Shown piece by piece: positions 12,201 through 24,125 of a stretch of DNA of 64,000 nucleotides. Location: positions 22,919,867-22,983,866 of the forward strand of contig CM049308.1 of assembly GCA_026874595.1 (NCBI GenBank), read 5' to 3'. The notes under the pieces were generated by a model. That model did not search any database. It had not been told where the DNA came from and saw nothing but the letters and a program-made list of their open reading frames with translations. The DNA is from Sipunculus nudus. Lineage: Eukaryota; Annelida; Sipuncula; Golfingiida; Sipunculidae. Each line of letters starts with the position of its first letter. Positions within the stretch are counted from its first letter, which is position 1. The translations under genes were made by a program, and so were the position numbers.

Positions 12201-13268
12201 GTGTCTACACAGTTGCTACATCACCCTCCTTAAGAAGTGTCTACACAGTTTCTACATCACCCTCCCTCAGCAGTGTCTACACAGTTTCTACATCACCCTC
12301 CCTCAGCAGTGTCTACACAGTTTCTACATCACCCTCCCTCAGCAGTGTCTACACAGTTTCTACATCACCCTCCCTCAGCAGTGTCTACACAGTTGCTACA
12401 TCACCCTCCTTCAGCAGTGTCTACACAGTTGCTACATCACCCTCCCTCAGCCCTCAGCAGTGTCTACACGGTTGCTACATCACCCTCCCTCAGCAGTGTC
12501 TACACAGTTGCTACATCACCCTCCCTCAGCCCTCAGTGTCTACACAGTTGATACATCACCCTCCTTCAGCAGTGTCTACACAGTTGCTACATCACCCTCC
12601 CTCAGCCCTCAGCAGTGTCTACACGGTTGCTACATCACCCTCCCTCAGCAGTGTCTACACAGTTGCTACATCACCCTCCCTCAGCCCTCAGCAGTGTCTA
12701 CACGGTTGCTACATCACCCTCCCTCAGCAGTGTCTACACAGTTGCTACATCACCCTCCCTCAGCCCTCAGTGTCTACACAGTTGCTACATCACCCTCCCT
12801 CAGCAGTGTCTACACAGTTTCTACATCACCCTCCCTCAGCCCTCAGTGTCTACACAGTTGCTACATCACCCTCCTTCAGCAGTGTCTACACAGTTGCTAC
12901 ATCACCCTCCCTCAGCCCTCAGCAGTGTCTACACGGTTGCTACATCACCCTCCCTCAGCAGTGTCTACACAGTTGCTACATCACCCTCCCTCAGCCCTCA
13001 GTGTCTACACAGTTGCTACATCACCCTCCCTCAGCAGTGTCTACACAGTTGCTACATCACCCTCCTTAAGCAGTGTCTACTCAGTTGCTACATCACCCTC
13101 CCTCAGCAGTGTCTACACAGTTTCTACATCACCCTCCCTCAGCAGTGTCTACACAGTTGCTACATCACCCTCCCTCAGCAGTGTCTACACAGTTGCTACA
13201 TCACCCTCCCTCAGCAGTGTCTACACAGTTGCTACATCACCCTCCCTCAGCAGTGTCTAAACAGTTGC
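6221..13268 (+). repeat. 7-kb satellite of a 36-bp unit with 43/40-bp length variants
   Basis: Roughly 190 head-to-tail units of 36 bp. The core words are CAGTGTCTACACAG and TTGCTACATCACCCTCC. Common variants are ACTCAG for ACACAG, TTTCT for TTGCT, CCATACAG for CTACACAG, and CTTAAGC for CCTCAGC. At 30 places a unit is lengthened near the CCTCAG: by 7 bp (an extra CCCTCAG, 43-bp unit) or by 4 bp (40-bp unit, only 12,529-12,994). Because 36 is divisible by three, the forward strand reads as 12-residue repeats in all frames (SSVYTVATSPSL, AVSTQLLHHPPS, QQCLHSCYITLP). The 43- and 40-bp units shift the frame, so the long forward frames (up to 501 codons) are repeat artefacts and not called as genes. 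No start context, splice structure or flanking exon supports translation. Confidence 0.97.
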
Positions 13269-16200
13269 CCACACCACCCATTTGTATAATATGGACCATG
13301 TACTTTATTGAATGTCAATTCAAAGCTTCACTTTTCATTTAAAACAGAGCGTTACATGCAAGAGATTAGCAAATGCATTTATTTTTTAAAAGGACATTTT
13401 CAGCATAAGTCATGCAGTGATAATACACACACATATTGTAACTGAAGTAAGGAAATTAGTTTCTCAGTATTCACAGTATGGTTCAGGTAAAGTTATCCAG
13501 AGTGATTTAGCATACAATCAGATTAATTAGACCAGACATGAGTGGGTCTCCCATCACATGTAAATTGCTTTCAGCATTGATTGTCCTCTTTTGAACTGGT
13601 CGGGTCAGCCACTGTACAATTAAATCAATGGCCTGTACAATTAATAATTAATGACTATCACTGGCCACTCAGTGCCTTAGTGACCACGACATCTGCTACA
13701 GGACATAATGACATTAAAGGTCATCTAATGATGATTGTGTGTGCTACCTCTCTGTTCCTGTTTGATGTGACCAGCTGACCAGTCTAATTAGCTATTGTGG
13801 AGGACCCACTGCAATCACTTGTGCACATTATATCATAGATTATCTTATGGAAATATTATTATTATTTTTGTTATTATATTATTGTAATTATTATTATTTG
13901 TATTTTTAATATTATTATTATTATTATTTATTCAACCATGTCTTCTTATTCAGGCATTGCTGTTTTGTAAACCAACCTTTAATTTAATGTAGGACCTCAT
14001 TGTATATTTTCTCCATCATGAACAAAATTTTTCTTAATATCTGTATAAAGTCTTATCATATAAATTATATATCATTAAGATTTATATCACAGTGCACTGT
14101 GTGCACTCATGCAGATAATTTCCTTTAAAATTTGCCCTATTCCTTATATTACAATATAACTTGGTAATGGTAAAGACCCACTTGGTAGTGGAGAGATATC
14201 ATAACAGGAGGCAGAGCCTATATAGATAATGCTTTGAGTTCAGGTCTGGCTTTTATGGTATAAAACTTTAATCCTGAGGGTGCAATTTCAGAAATCCCTG
14301 CACAAAGTACCTCTTGAAACTGGTAATGACAACAATATAGCTTGATCTTTCATGTCATTTGAATGATTGAAAATGTAGTAAAAGATCAACTTGGTAATTA
14401 TTTTAAAATTATTGACTGGCATATAATAGGTTACCACTTCCATATGAAGTTTCTAGAATTTATTGAAAGATATAGACTTATCTTTAAAAAATGGGTGGAC
14501 ATGAGTTTGTCTATAACAGATTATAATTAACACATCACAAAATGCAGATAGACAGTAACAAGACTGCCTATGGTCCTAACTTTGTAAAATAAAGTCAGGT
14601 ATAGATTGTATAAATTGTCTTAACGATGAGCTAAAATGGATTTTCAGTATAACAAAGAAAATCCCCCATTATGTTGAAGAGATTTTCTGGCATGGTGACT
14701 GCAGGGGCTTGGTCCACAATGTAAGTGGCCACATACCTCATATATACTTCTGTGTGATCAGTCCCACAGATTGAAATGATACTTGTTCAAGTGTGAAATA
14801 GTTTCACACAGGGACGCATTGAAACCGCAGTGCCACCTTTGACATGAGTGGTTTGTAATGTCAGAGGGAGGGGATACGACCATATTATTTCAAGTAACGT
14901 ATGGTTGCATGATTGTGCCCATTAAATCGTCTTATGAACTGGAGATAGTATGTTAGTTCTGTGCCATGTATGACACTCTTCAACTGTTCGTTAACGTTCC
15001 TGGGCCAAATATGTTGGTCCTCGCCGTAAAAAAAGCATGTCTTCTGGCATTCCACTACATTTAAAACACAGAATGACTCAATGATAGGGCGCTATTTAAT
15101 TAGAATAGATCACCAAGCAGTTCACTGCCAATATGACCATGTATAAGATCTTTCTCTATATACACAAACACTGATTTGGAGGGGTAGTTCTTGAATGTAT
15201 AAATAAATTCTTGTGTTTCATTTTAGTAGCTGTAAAGGTTTACATAGTGTATCAGTGTATGTCCAAATCTTTGAAGTGAGATCAAAGAAATTGCTATTGT
15301 AGCTATGGTCTTTGTCTGATTCAATTACTTGTAAGTTTACTTTTCTGGTGGTCAGGATTTCTTAAGACCTATCAAGATGAGGATATATTCAAGGACCTAG
15401 AGACTGTTCTATCTACCAGTGTCCACCAATATTTGTTGAAAATATATATCTGTAATTTGGATTTTTGTAGAAAGGCATGCTCCACAATTTATAACAAGAA
15501 GATATCTACCTTAATTCATAAATATTTATGAAATCCAGTTAGTTGAAAGTCTTAGAATACAGTTTGTATGACACTATAGTTCAAACACATTTATAGCAGT
15601 TGAGGTTCACATGCAAAACAACTACATTTGACAACTGCTGATTGGATGATAAAATGTAAACACTCTCAAAAATACAAACATCTATAATGAATATGGCCAT
15701 TAATGTAGGGACACATTTTATTTGATAAACTTAAAGAGTCAACAAAGTTGTAAAACAAACTTTGGATTTAATTAACAATTCTTTTTACTGCATTTGAATC
15801 TACAGACCAGCAAGGATTTTGCCCATAATATATATACTCCCAGATACCTTGCTTCACTTAGCTGCTTTTGTGTCTATTTATGAATAATTATATGCATGCA
15901 ACAGAAATGGGATAGGTTTACAAGCCTTTATTTGATTGGTCAGATTTTCACTGCTTCTCTGGTAATGCTAATGTTTGATCTGAAAATAGCAATGTGTGTT
16001 GCTGGAGCCATGTAAATCATGTGAACATGATTCATTTGATTGGTTCAATAGCCTTAATTGTTCATTATACATGAGATAGACTTGAGAGTGGCTTGTTGAA
16101 GCAAGGTATTTGGTAGTGTATGGCAGCAAGTTCCTTGATGTAAGGAAGATCGACATATGAGGCTTACACTCCCATCTGCAGTTTTCTGAAAAATGACAAA

Positions 16201-17928
16201 AATATTAGCTAATTATCCCCCATAAAGCATTTAGACACAGATTGATGAACCAGAATTTAGTCATGGTTATAAGGCAGCAGATATCATATTGTAGAAAGCA
16301 CTGGTGTAATTCCACTACTGTTAATGATATCATAAATGATCCCAAGATAATCAACATTAATAAGAGCAACAATAATCCTTTCACAAAGATCAACCTTTGT
16401 CATTTAGAAGTGCCATAAAACTAATGAAGAATTACTATTCTATTGAAAAAAAGGTGGCAGTATCAAAAGGAAAACTCTCAGCACATGAAACCCTCTGGAC
16501 CAGACTTATTGTGGGTTCAGATGATTCATATTATATTTGGATTTTTTATTGTACTGACCAATATGGTCATATTTAAATTCTTATATTAATGTCTGTTATA
16601 TGTACTGACACATTCTCTGTTTGATATACTTAAAATCATGCATGTCATTTGCATATCATGTCACCTTGTTATAAATTATTTTTTTATTTTTTTTTTATAA
16701 TAATAAACAGGTCATGTCAGATCTTACTTAAGTGGATTTAAGCCAAGCGGCAGGGACTATCAGCCACTTTTACTCAATGTCCTTAATACCAAATTACCAA
16801 TTTTACTGTATAACCTTGAAAGATTTGCATTATATAGTAATTGAGAGAAAGCAGCTATTGGTAAATTTGCGGGCTCATGAGGGGTGTGGATCAAATTCAG
16901 CTGAGCCTCTGGGGTAACTTCTAGACCAAGTTACTTGATATAAGAATACCAGAGCAGAAAAGGTGTTATTGTCCCCTCCTACATCACACTGATCTGACAT
17001 TTATCATATAAATAAACATAATATATTCAGACATACAATCATAACACCAGTTTTAATATGAATAAAGAGTCCAAATACATTTAAAGATACTAGAAAATGA
17101 TATTTTCATCACATGACGAACAAGAAATTCAGTTGAGCATCAAGGGCAATAGGTTAGTTTTAAGCTTTTTTTTCAGTACTAAAAATAGTACAAAATAGTT
17201 GAATGTACCAGTACTTGTATCAGACCAAACTTTAGGAATCCAATAATTTAGACATAGCAGTTTCTGTAAAATTATGATAACCCAGTCAGAGCTTTTGCAT
17301 CAGATTCAGCTGAGCACCTTTGACCATGGGCCACTTTTAAGTTTTCAAATACAGTAAAGGACCAAATGATTGTGTGTGACAGACAACACCACTTTATAAT
17401 GTATGAGTTCAGTGATTCAGAGTTAGATTTTGAAATCATCGCGTCTTTAATGGGGTTTGTGGATGCGAGCCTCAGATGCAGTCACAGCTCTTGTACTAAG
17501 TTTAAATTGGCTGTGCTGGTAGTAATCAAGGTATTACATAATTTTTCTTTTAATGACGTGGTGCTGTACACCGATTGTTTTTGTCATAATTATTTCAGAT
17601 GGGCCTTGACTTGCCAGCTGCCGGCACCCTGCTCCTTTCCAGGACACCTGCAAGACATCCCATAATGTCACTTGCTCACTACAGGATATTTATTTATCGA
17701 CATTTTCCACTGTTTGTGTTTTATAAATAAACTTTTATTTGTAACTTGCATTTGTGTCCTTAATTTCAGTTAATATTGTTAATCTGTTGTTTATGTAAGG
17801 AATATAGTTGTAACAACCAATGATACCTAGTATAAACACAGAGACAAAAAATATACTAGGATTTCAGCAATTTTTATCAAGGATGCAAAAATGTGCTTTA
17901 CCGGTAGTTCTTGAAATTTTACCAGCTT
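13269..17928. other. Non-coding stretch with TAAT-rich block and (ATT)n
   Basis: No gene recognised. 13,485-13,800 contains several homeodomain-like words (GATTAATTAGA, TAATTAATGAC, TCTAATTAGC) among TGACCA/GGTCA words and looks like a possible regulatory element. An imperfect ATT microsatellite occupies about 13,856-13,930. The short minus frames at 15,968-16,393 and plus frames at 16,732-17,665 show no domain. Confidence 0.5.
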
Positions 17929-18000
17929 CTTTTGTCTAGGGGTAGAGCATATGCATGACTTCAAGTCTGGGTATTGAGTTCAAATCTCAACCGTGAGGTT
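17929..18000 (+). pseudogene. tRNA-like sequence (SINE head or tRNA relic)
   Basis: The sequence has a tRNA-like D arm region (TCTAGGGGTAGAGC at about 17,934-17,948, resembling the A box) and a perfect T arm. The stem TTGAG (17,974-17,978) pairs with CTCAA (17,986-17,990) around the 7-base loop TTCAAAT, which is the B box. No proper anticodon arm or acceptor stem can be drawn, so this is not a functional tRNA. It lies about 40 bp upstream of a MITE. Confidence 0.45.
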
Positions 18001-18037
18001 TATGGTCAGAAAGTAATTCAGTATTGGTTAATTCATT

Positions 18038-18333
18038 AGGCCAAAAAAAGGTATGGTTCTCAGGCACTTTAAAAAAAAAATAATCAGTGCGGGCATTTTT
18101 TATTTGACCTTTTTTTTGTATGTTTGATAAAAATGTCATATAATCAGGGAAAAGCATGGTAATAACATATTTTTTTTTGCTAAACAGGTTAAAGAACTAC
18201 ATAACAAAGGAAATCTTATCAAAATTGTATTATTTTATCTTCTTGAAAGAAGAAAATCAAAACAATTTTTTGATGCGGGGGTTAAATTTGACGCGGGTGG
18301 TGCCAGAGAACCATACCTTTTTTTTTTTGCCTT
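18038..18333. mobile_element. MITE (copy 2), same family as 2903-3189
   Basis: GGTATGGTTCTCAGGCAC begins at 18,050 and its inverted partner ends at 18,317 (GAGAACCATACC), with A-rich and T-rich arms bounded by GGCC and GCC. The internal order of words matches copy 1 (GATAAAAATGTCATA, GCTAAACAGGT, TTTTTGATGCGGGGGTTAAA). Small indels separate the copies. The 60-aa frame at 18,156-18,338 lies inside and is not a gene. Confidence 0.85.
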
Positions 18334-19869
18334 ATTGAAATTACCTCACCTGGTTGTTTCCACAGATATATTTCAGACCATCTGACCTTATTAGATGCAT
18401 GTTGCGTTTACAGGTATAATAAAAAAAAGTCTGTAGAGTAAATGGGATACTAATTGACATAAGAACCCAGAATGGACGTAGTTGCTTTTCGAAGCAGCAA
18501 TGTAATATATACGATAGAGGAGACACCATTGTACTGGAGAAAACGCAAAACGTAGAATTATTGATGTTATTCAGAACAAAATTAATCTCTCACATTGGCA
18601 ATCAGAATGCCGTGTATGTATCACTGTAATTTAATAGCCTATTCAAAAATGCTTCTGAGTATTTTTTATGATGATTATTTACATACAAAGATACACTTGA
18701 TTAAATTAGCCCCATGTGCTATGTACCAGGAGAAAAAAAACATGTGGTCAGCAGATTAAATTTATGAAGCTACACCTAAGCATAGCTTATGATTTGAACC
18801 CAGTGTAGCTTTCAGCTCTTTCTCTTTAACCAATAACTCGTCTGCACTCAGGTCGCCCACATTTAAACCTTATTTGTACAATGTAAACCATGTATATTCT
18901 CTAAAAGACCTTTGAACAAAGAACCCCAAATTACCTGTCTGCAATCTGAATAGATAATAAATTATCCAAGATTTCTAATATTTATATCTTCTTTTTAGGT
19001 GAAAGTATATATAGATTTCGAACTAGATGGATAGTGAAATGTCTTTTTAGGAACCCAGCAGCTGAGGTATCATCCAAAATCTCCCAAGATGACAACAGTG
19101 TTCACAGATGAAATCTGTGCAACTGATTTTAAATTTGTTCTTCTTGGAGTTCATTATGGTGGAGGAAGTAAGGCACAGGTGTGCCAATCATGGACTTACC
19201 TGGTCCTCGTTGTCTAGATCCAGGATCGCTTTCAATTTGTTCTGAATGTTATAGTAGAGCCAAGGTGAGCTAAGGTGGACAAAAAAAATGGATTCTAATG
19301 AATTGGTATTTCTTCAGTACTACAAGTGGTTATAGCAACCTGATAGAAATTGATAGTTCGTGTTGTGATCAACCTCATTAAAATTTTCATTTCTAAAAAA
19401 ATTGAATCGCATTTCATTTGGATGAATGTTGCAAGAGCTTGAGGGATTTATGTGTGTGGTCTGTTGAAAGTGAGCATGCAGTTTTATTAATGTAAGAAAT
19501 TGGTCAAATGTTTGTTGCATATGTATATGTATACAGTGTCTTTGATGAGGATTCAGAATTGCTATTTCTATGTAGAATTATTTCTCATTTAGGAATCGAA
19601 CACTATTAATTGCCTGAACACCAGTTATGTGGATTTTGCTCAATCCTATTTTAAATTTAAAATATATTTTTAATCTTATCGTATGACGGGAAGGAGTAAC
19701 CATCTAACCTATTTAACTAACTACTTAGATAGTGACCTCCAAGGGTATATTTTTGTCACATATTTCTACCTTCAATTTAAGATCAAAAGACAGAAATAAA
19801 GTTTATAATAAAATCTTCAAGTGTCCTTTCTGAGGGCAGAATGGGTAACAGACATGCTTATAACTCCTC
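18334..19869. other. Non-coding; weak tRNA-like trace on minus strand
   Basis: No gene recognised. At about 18,781-18,845 the minus strand shows GGGTTCAAATC (B-box like) downstream of TATTGGTTAAAGAG (A-box like), but the T stem does not pair. At best it is a decayed SINE head. Confidence 0.4.
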
Positions 19870-20072
19870 GCGTCAGAAGCGAATCCTGGGGGTGGGGGAG
19901 ATCAGTTGGTTTGCTACCGCCGCCACTATTCCCCATCCCCCCTACTTACTAGTCACCACAACCTTTTTCAAGGGTTTCAGGCCAATTTTTTGCAGCATGC
20001 CCCCCCCCCTTTTTTTCTTGACCTTCGGACCCTTATTTAGGATTGTCATCAGTACTCCTGGATTGGACCCCA
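19870..20072 (-). mobile_element. Copy of the GCGGATCC short element (minus orientation)
   Basis: Read on the minus strand it matches the order of words in the copies at 32,293 and 33,801: GGGTCCAA, then AAGGGTCCGAAGGTC, a G-run, GCAAAA, CCTGAAACCCTT, AAAAAGGTTG, and an end resembling GGATTCGCTTCTG. It is diverged and lacks a clear outer end. The 125-aa frame at 19,841-20,218 runs through this and the next repeat and is not a gene. Confidence 0.55.
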
Positions 20073-20080
20073 CTTTTTAT

Positions 20081-20880
20081 GCCCCCGCCACAAAGTGGCC
20101 GGGGCATATAGTTTTACCCATGTCCGTCCTTCCGTCATTTCGAAATCAAACAGTTGTACGGACTTTTTTTCGCAATGCCTGCAGATATTGGCCTGATTTT
20201 CGGTGTGTGGGCAGATAATGACCAGTTACAGATAGAGTTCGCGTTTCGTCCCGGTTGACCTACTTTTAACCGTTTTACGGCTCCTGAACATAGAAAATTT
20301 CATGAAAAATATAAATTTTTATGACAAATACACATTACGGACTTTTTTTTCGCAATGCCTGCAGATATTGGCCTGAGTTTTGGTGTGTGGGCAGATATTG
20401 ACTAGTTACAGATCGAGTTCGCGTTTCGTCCCGGTTGACCTTCTTTTGACCGTTTTACGGCTCCTGAACATAGAAAATTTCATGAAAAATATAAAGTTTT
20501 ATGACAAATACACATTACGGACTTTTTTTTCGCAATGCCTGCAGATATTAGCCTGATTTTTTATGTGTGGGCAGATGTTGACCAGTTACAGATTGAGTTT
20601 GCGTTTTATCCCGGTTGACCTACTTTTGACGGTTTTACGGCTCCTGAACATAGAAAATTTCATAAAAAATATAAATTTTCATGACAAATACACATGTACG
20701 GACTTTTTTCCCCAATGCCTGCAGGTACTGCCCTGATTTTTGGTGTGTGGGCAGTTAATGACCAGTTACAGATCAAGTTCGCGTTTCGTCCCGGTTGACC
20801 TACTTTTGATTGTTTTACATTTCCTAAACATAGAAAATTTCATGAAAAATATAAATTTTCATGACAAATGTACATGTACA
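20081..20880 (+). repeat. CCGGGGCATATAG element with 180-bp tandem units
   Basis: The start at 20,081-20,105 is a hairpin-like GCCCC...CCAC AAA GTGG...GGGGC followed by a GTCCGTCCTTCCGTC stretch. Then come four tandem units of about 180 bp, marked by GCAATGCCTGCAGATATTGG-like words near 20,172, 20,352, 20,532 and 20,713. Each also carries AGTTCGCGTTTCGTCCCGG and CATAGAAAATTTCATGAAAA. The units are CpG-containing and fairly similar to one another. I recall this head sequence as a dispersed repeat in marine invertebrates; the class is not established here. Confidence 0.8.
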
Positions 20881-20884
20881 GCCG

Positions 20885-21640
20885 TTTTTAGCCCTCAGCT
20901 CATAGGCTGATGGGCTATTGTCGTCACCCAAGCTGTCTGTCTGTCCGTCCGGCGTCCGACCGTCCCGCGTTTGTTAACTTTTACCTTGTGGGCGGGATAT
21001 CTCTAAAAAGATTCACCGTAAGAATTTTATTTCATCAGTGAAGATGTATATCAATAAAATCTCGGTCAAGTTCGAAGATGGGTGACCTTGACCCATTTTT
21101 CTACATTTTAGAGCTGATTATAGAAAAACACTCAGAAGCTTATATCTCAGGAAACTTACTATGCACATTGGGACTGATGGTCTGTACGTGCTGCACAATT
21201 TAGATGGCGCCACCTGCAATTTCTGATTTTTTAATCAATTTTTATCGTTTTTTTTTCAATTTTGGCCTTGTGAGCAGGATATCTCTAAAAGGATTCACCG
21301 TTGGAATTTTATTTCATCAGTGAAGATGTATATCCACAAAATTTTGGTCAAGTGCAAAGATGGGTGACCTTGACCTATTTTCTTTGTTTTAGAGCTGATT
21401 ATACAAAAACACTCAGAAGCTTATATCTCAGGACCATTGTGTGGATTTTCACAAAACTTTCTATGATCATTTGGAATGATGGTCACAACTTTGGTGGCAC
21501 CACCTATAATTTCTGATTTTTAAATGAATTTTTATCGGATTTTTCAATTTTGGCCTTTTGTGCAGGATATCTCCAAAGGTATTCAACACAGGAACTTCAT
21601 TTCTTCAGTGCTATTACATGATATTTACATAATCTTGGTC
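20885..21640 (+). repeat. GTCCGTCC-headed element with ~285-bp tandem units
   Basis: It opens with a CTGTCTGTCTGTCCGTCCGG stretch, then about two and a half units marked by GGATATCTCTAAAA-like words near 20,995, 21,279 and 21,568. Each unit contains TTCATCAGTGAAGATGTATA and GATGGGTGACCTTGACC. No protein domain is visible; the short frame at 21,301-21,516 is repeat-derived. Confidence 0.75.
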
Positions 21641-22200
21641 AATTTCAAAGATGGGTGATATTTGAACTACTTTTCAAGGTCACAGATCTTAGTATAGAAA
21701 AAAAACTTAGGAGCTTATTTCTCAGAAAGCATTTGGTGGATTGTTATGAAACATGGTACATACCGCTCCAATTTAAATTTATGACTGATTATCAGCTTTT
21801 GCTAATATTCTGGTTTCGCAATGCAATGCTTACAGATACTGGCCTAATGTTTGGTCTGTGGGCGCATAATGACCACTTACAGATCGAGTTTGCGTTTCGT
21901 CCCAGTTGACCTATTTTTGACCATATGACAGAACCTGAACATAGAAAATTTCATGAAAGACAGACATTTTTATGAAAAATGCATATGTATGGACTTTTTT
22001 CACAATGCCTGCAGATACTGGCCTGATTTTGGTGTGTTGCTTGATAATGACCCATTACAGATCGAGTTTGCATTTTGCCCTTGTTGCATTTTGTACTTTT
22101 GACCATACGACACCTCCTGAACTTAAACGTGTCGTTCCGACACATCTAGTTTTCACAATCGTGTGTCCCATAAACCAGGAGAAAAGCCTAAACTTTGACT
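21641..22200 (+). repeat. Decayed further units of the 180-bp and 285-bp repeats
   Basis: GCTTACAGATACTGGCCTAA (about 21,827) and GCCTGCAGATACTGGCCTGA (about 22,008), each followed by CAGATCGAGTTTGC and a CCTGAAC word, are diverged continuations of the 180-bp repeat. The composite repeat field therefore spans about 20.08-22.2 kb. Confidence 0.6.
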
Positions 22201-23810
22201 TTACCAGCCTTGTTTAAAAAGAAAGAAAGAAATTACTGTTTGAGGGAATAGTTTAACAAATTGTTCTTCTTGTTATTGACACAGTAACGTGTGTTTCAAA
22301 TTTTAAAAAATCCAAAATTTATGGAGAACATTAATAAATTAGATCACATCATCCAGTCTGTTATGTCCTTTGCTCAAGAAAGTTCAATGGCACCTCTATA
22401 ACTTTGCTAGAATAATATACTTATCAAATGATACCTCATTACAAGTTCTGCAATTTTATTGAAAATTCCAACAGATTTTAGCATAAAAGAAAATGACATT
22501 TTTGACAAACATCCCACATCCACCAAAACCCTCTCTCCTCTCAACTATAGCACCTTAACAGTATCCTTATCAATCGAATTCTATTAAACATAGTCATTAT
22601 GTTAATTGTCCACACCTTTCTATATTTCAAAGTCATCAACATGATAAAATCGCACCCATTTTTCCATCAGAAATGATCATCTTGGAAATCAGGATTGAGC
22701 TTCATAAGCTTTAAGTAGCTTGCGCTCAATCCATTGATACATGTTTATCTATATATGCAAATGTAGGAAAGAAAGTTCCCAGAAATATTTTGCACAGAGT
22801 TATCTTTTTGGGATTAGAACGTACAAGTCACCGAGTCAGTGACTACATTCTTTTAATATACCAAATTGCTGACAAGAGACATGCATCCTTCCTCTAAAAA
22901 AAAAACTTGGTGGTTTAAGAGGAGTGTATGATATAAATGAGGATCGGACGATATTACTTTTTAACGCAGGGGTGGTTCGCGGAAAAATATCTAATATTAA
23001 TTTTAGTGTACCTCCAGCTTTATATCCCGATTTTCATCGTACTATCAAGACCAATGGGCTCTTAATTGAATAAACGTTATTGCTTTTGTAGTCCAGAAAC
23101 TACAAAGGACTTTAACACAAACTTTACTAACGGTACAATCCAAAAATAATAGCAAGTAACAAAATATTCAGTTCCATGTGGTTGACCTTTGGCCTCTCAT
23201 GTGGCCCTATTTATACACTGGAAAGACGAAGTCCGAAGGTTCCAGGTGTTTCTCCCAGCATCAGCTATTGGGGGAAAAAACATTGTTTACACGAGTGATT
23301 GTTTACATTTCGTTGATGGCCACATCATGTATACACGTATACCAAGGAATCTCTTTGTGTTACTCTGTATATGTATACGGTAACATTAGTGTCTCTTGTC
23401 CATGCAGTGTAAAGATTTTTGTGGAATTTAATAACCCAAGGAAAATTAGTCGACTAAAATTTTAACGTGTGTTCATAAAACCAGTTTATTAGCATCCAAA
23501 GTGTAAAGTTTTTGTTGGGGATCTTTATAAAAGTTTAATGTGCAGGTCCAAATAAGACCAAAGGCGATAGGTCTTTCTCTTTTAGATCTGGAAAGCATAC
23601 GAACTTCTGTAAATAAAATTTGATAGATCTATACTTGCATTATAATTAATGATGTTATAACTTTTTTAAACTAAATGAATTTGTTAAAAAATACTGTGAA
23701 TTTGTTAAAAAATGTATCTGACGAAAGAAATTCAAGCAACACTTGATCAAATGCTATATATAGGAACTCTCCGGAGCAAAATTAACAGCTGATCAAAGGA
23801 GATTTACAAC
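22201..23810. other. Non-coding, CpG content rising
   Basis: No gene recognised. CpG dinucleotides become frequent from about 22.7 kb (for example GGATCGGACG, TCGCGG near 22,940-22,980). The overlapping frames at 23,178-23,465 show no domain. Confidence 0.5.
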
Positions 23811-24125
23811 AAGAGCACCCGAAGTGTGAATAAACCGCATGTGGCATGTCTCGTGACCTCTGCATGACCTCATTAAATATGCACTAATTTTGCCGAGAAT
23901 TAAAAATCAGGAGAGAAACTATTGGTAATTATTTATAGTGATATTCACAAAAATCAACCTATTCCTGGTAAGTATTTTTACCCAAAGATGCCTATGACCT
24001 CTGACTTCATTAAATATGAAATGATTTTGCCTATAATTGAACTCGGGTGAGATAATGTATAAGTTAACAGTTACAGCTAGTTTCATTGAAATCCTCAAAT
24101 CCCTGGTAATCTATCGCTGCCACAC
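23811..24125. repeat. Two diverged ~130-140-bp units
   Basis: ATGACCTCATTAAATATGCA (about 23,863) and ACCTCTGACTTCATTAAATA (about 23,997) head two similar units, each continuing with a TTTTGCC segment, a GAGA(G/T)A stretch and CCTGGTAA. The block starts with ACAAGAGCACCCGAAG, a type of sequence I associate with dispersed mollusc repeats. Confidence 0.5.

Noticed and set aside
6221-13268. CRISPR array
   Set aside because: The units are contiguous with no unique spacers, and the context is an animal genome.
6324-13342. About twenty overlapping forward ORFs of 64-501 codons
   Set aside because: They are the same 36-bp satellite read in three frames. Units of 43 and 40 bp shift the frame at 30 places, and there is no flanking exon or start context.
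17929-18000. Functional tRNA gene
   Set aside because: The T arm is perfect and the D-arm region is tRNA-like, but no anticodon arm or acceptor stem can be formed.
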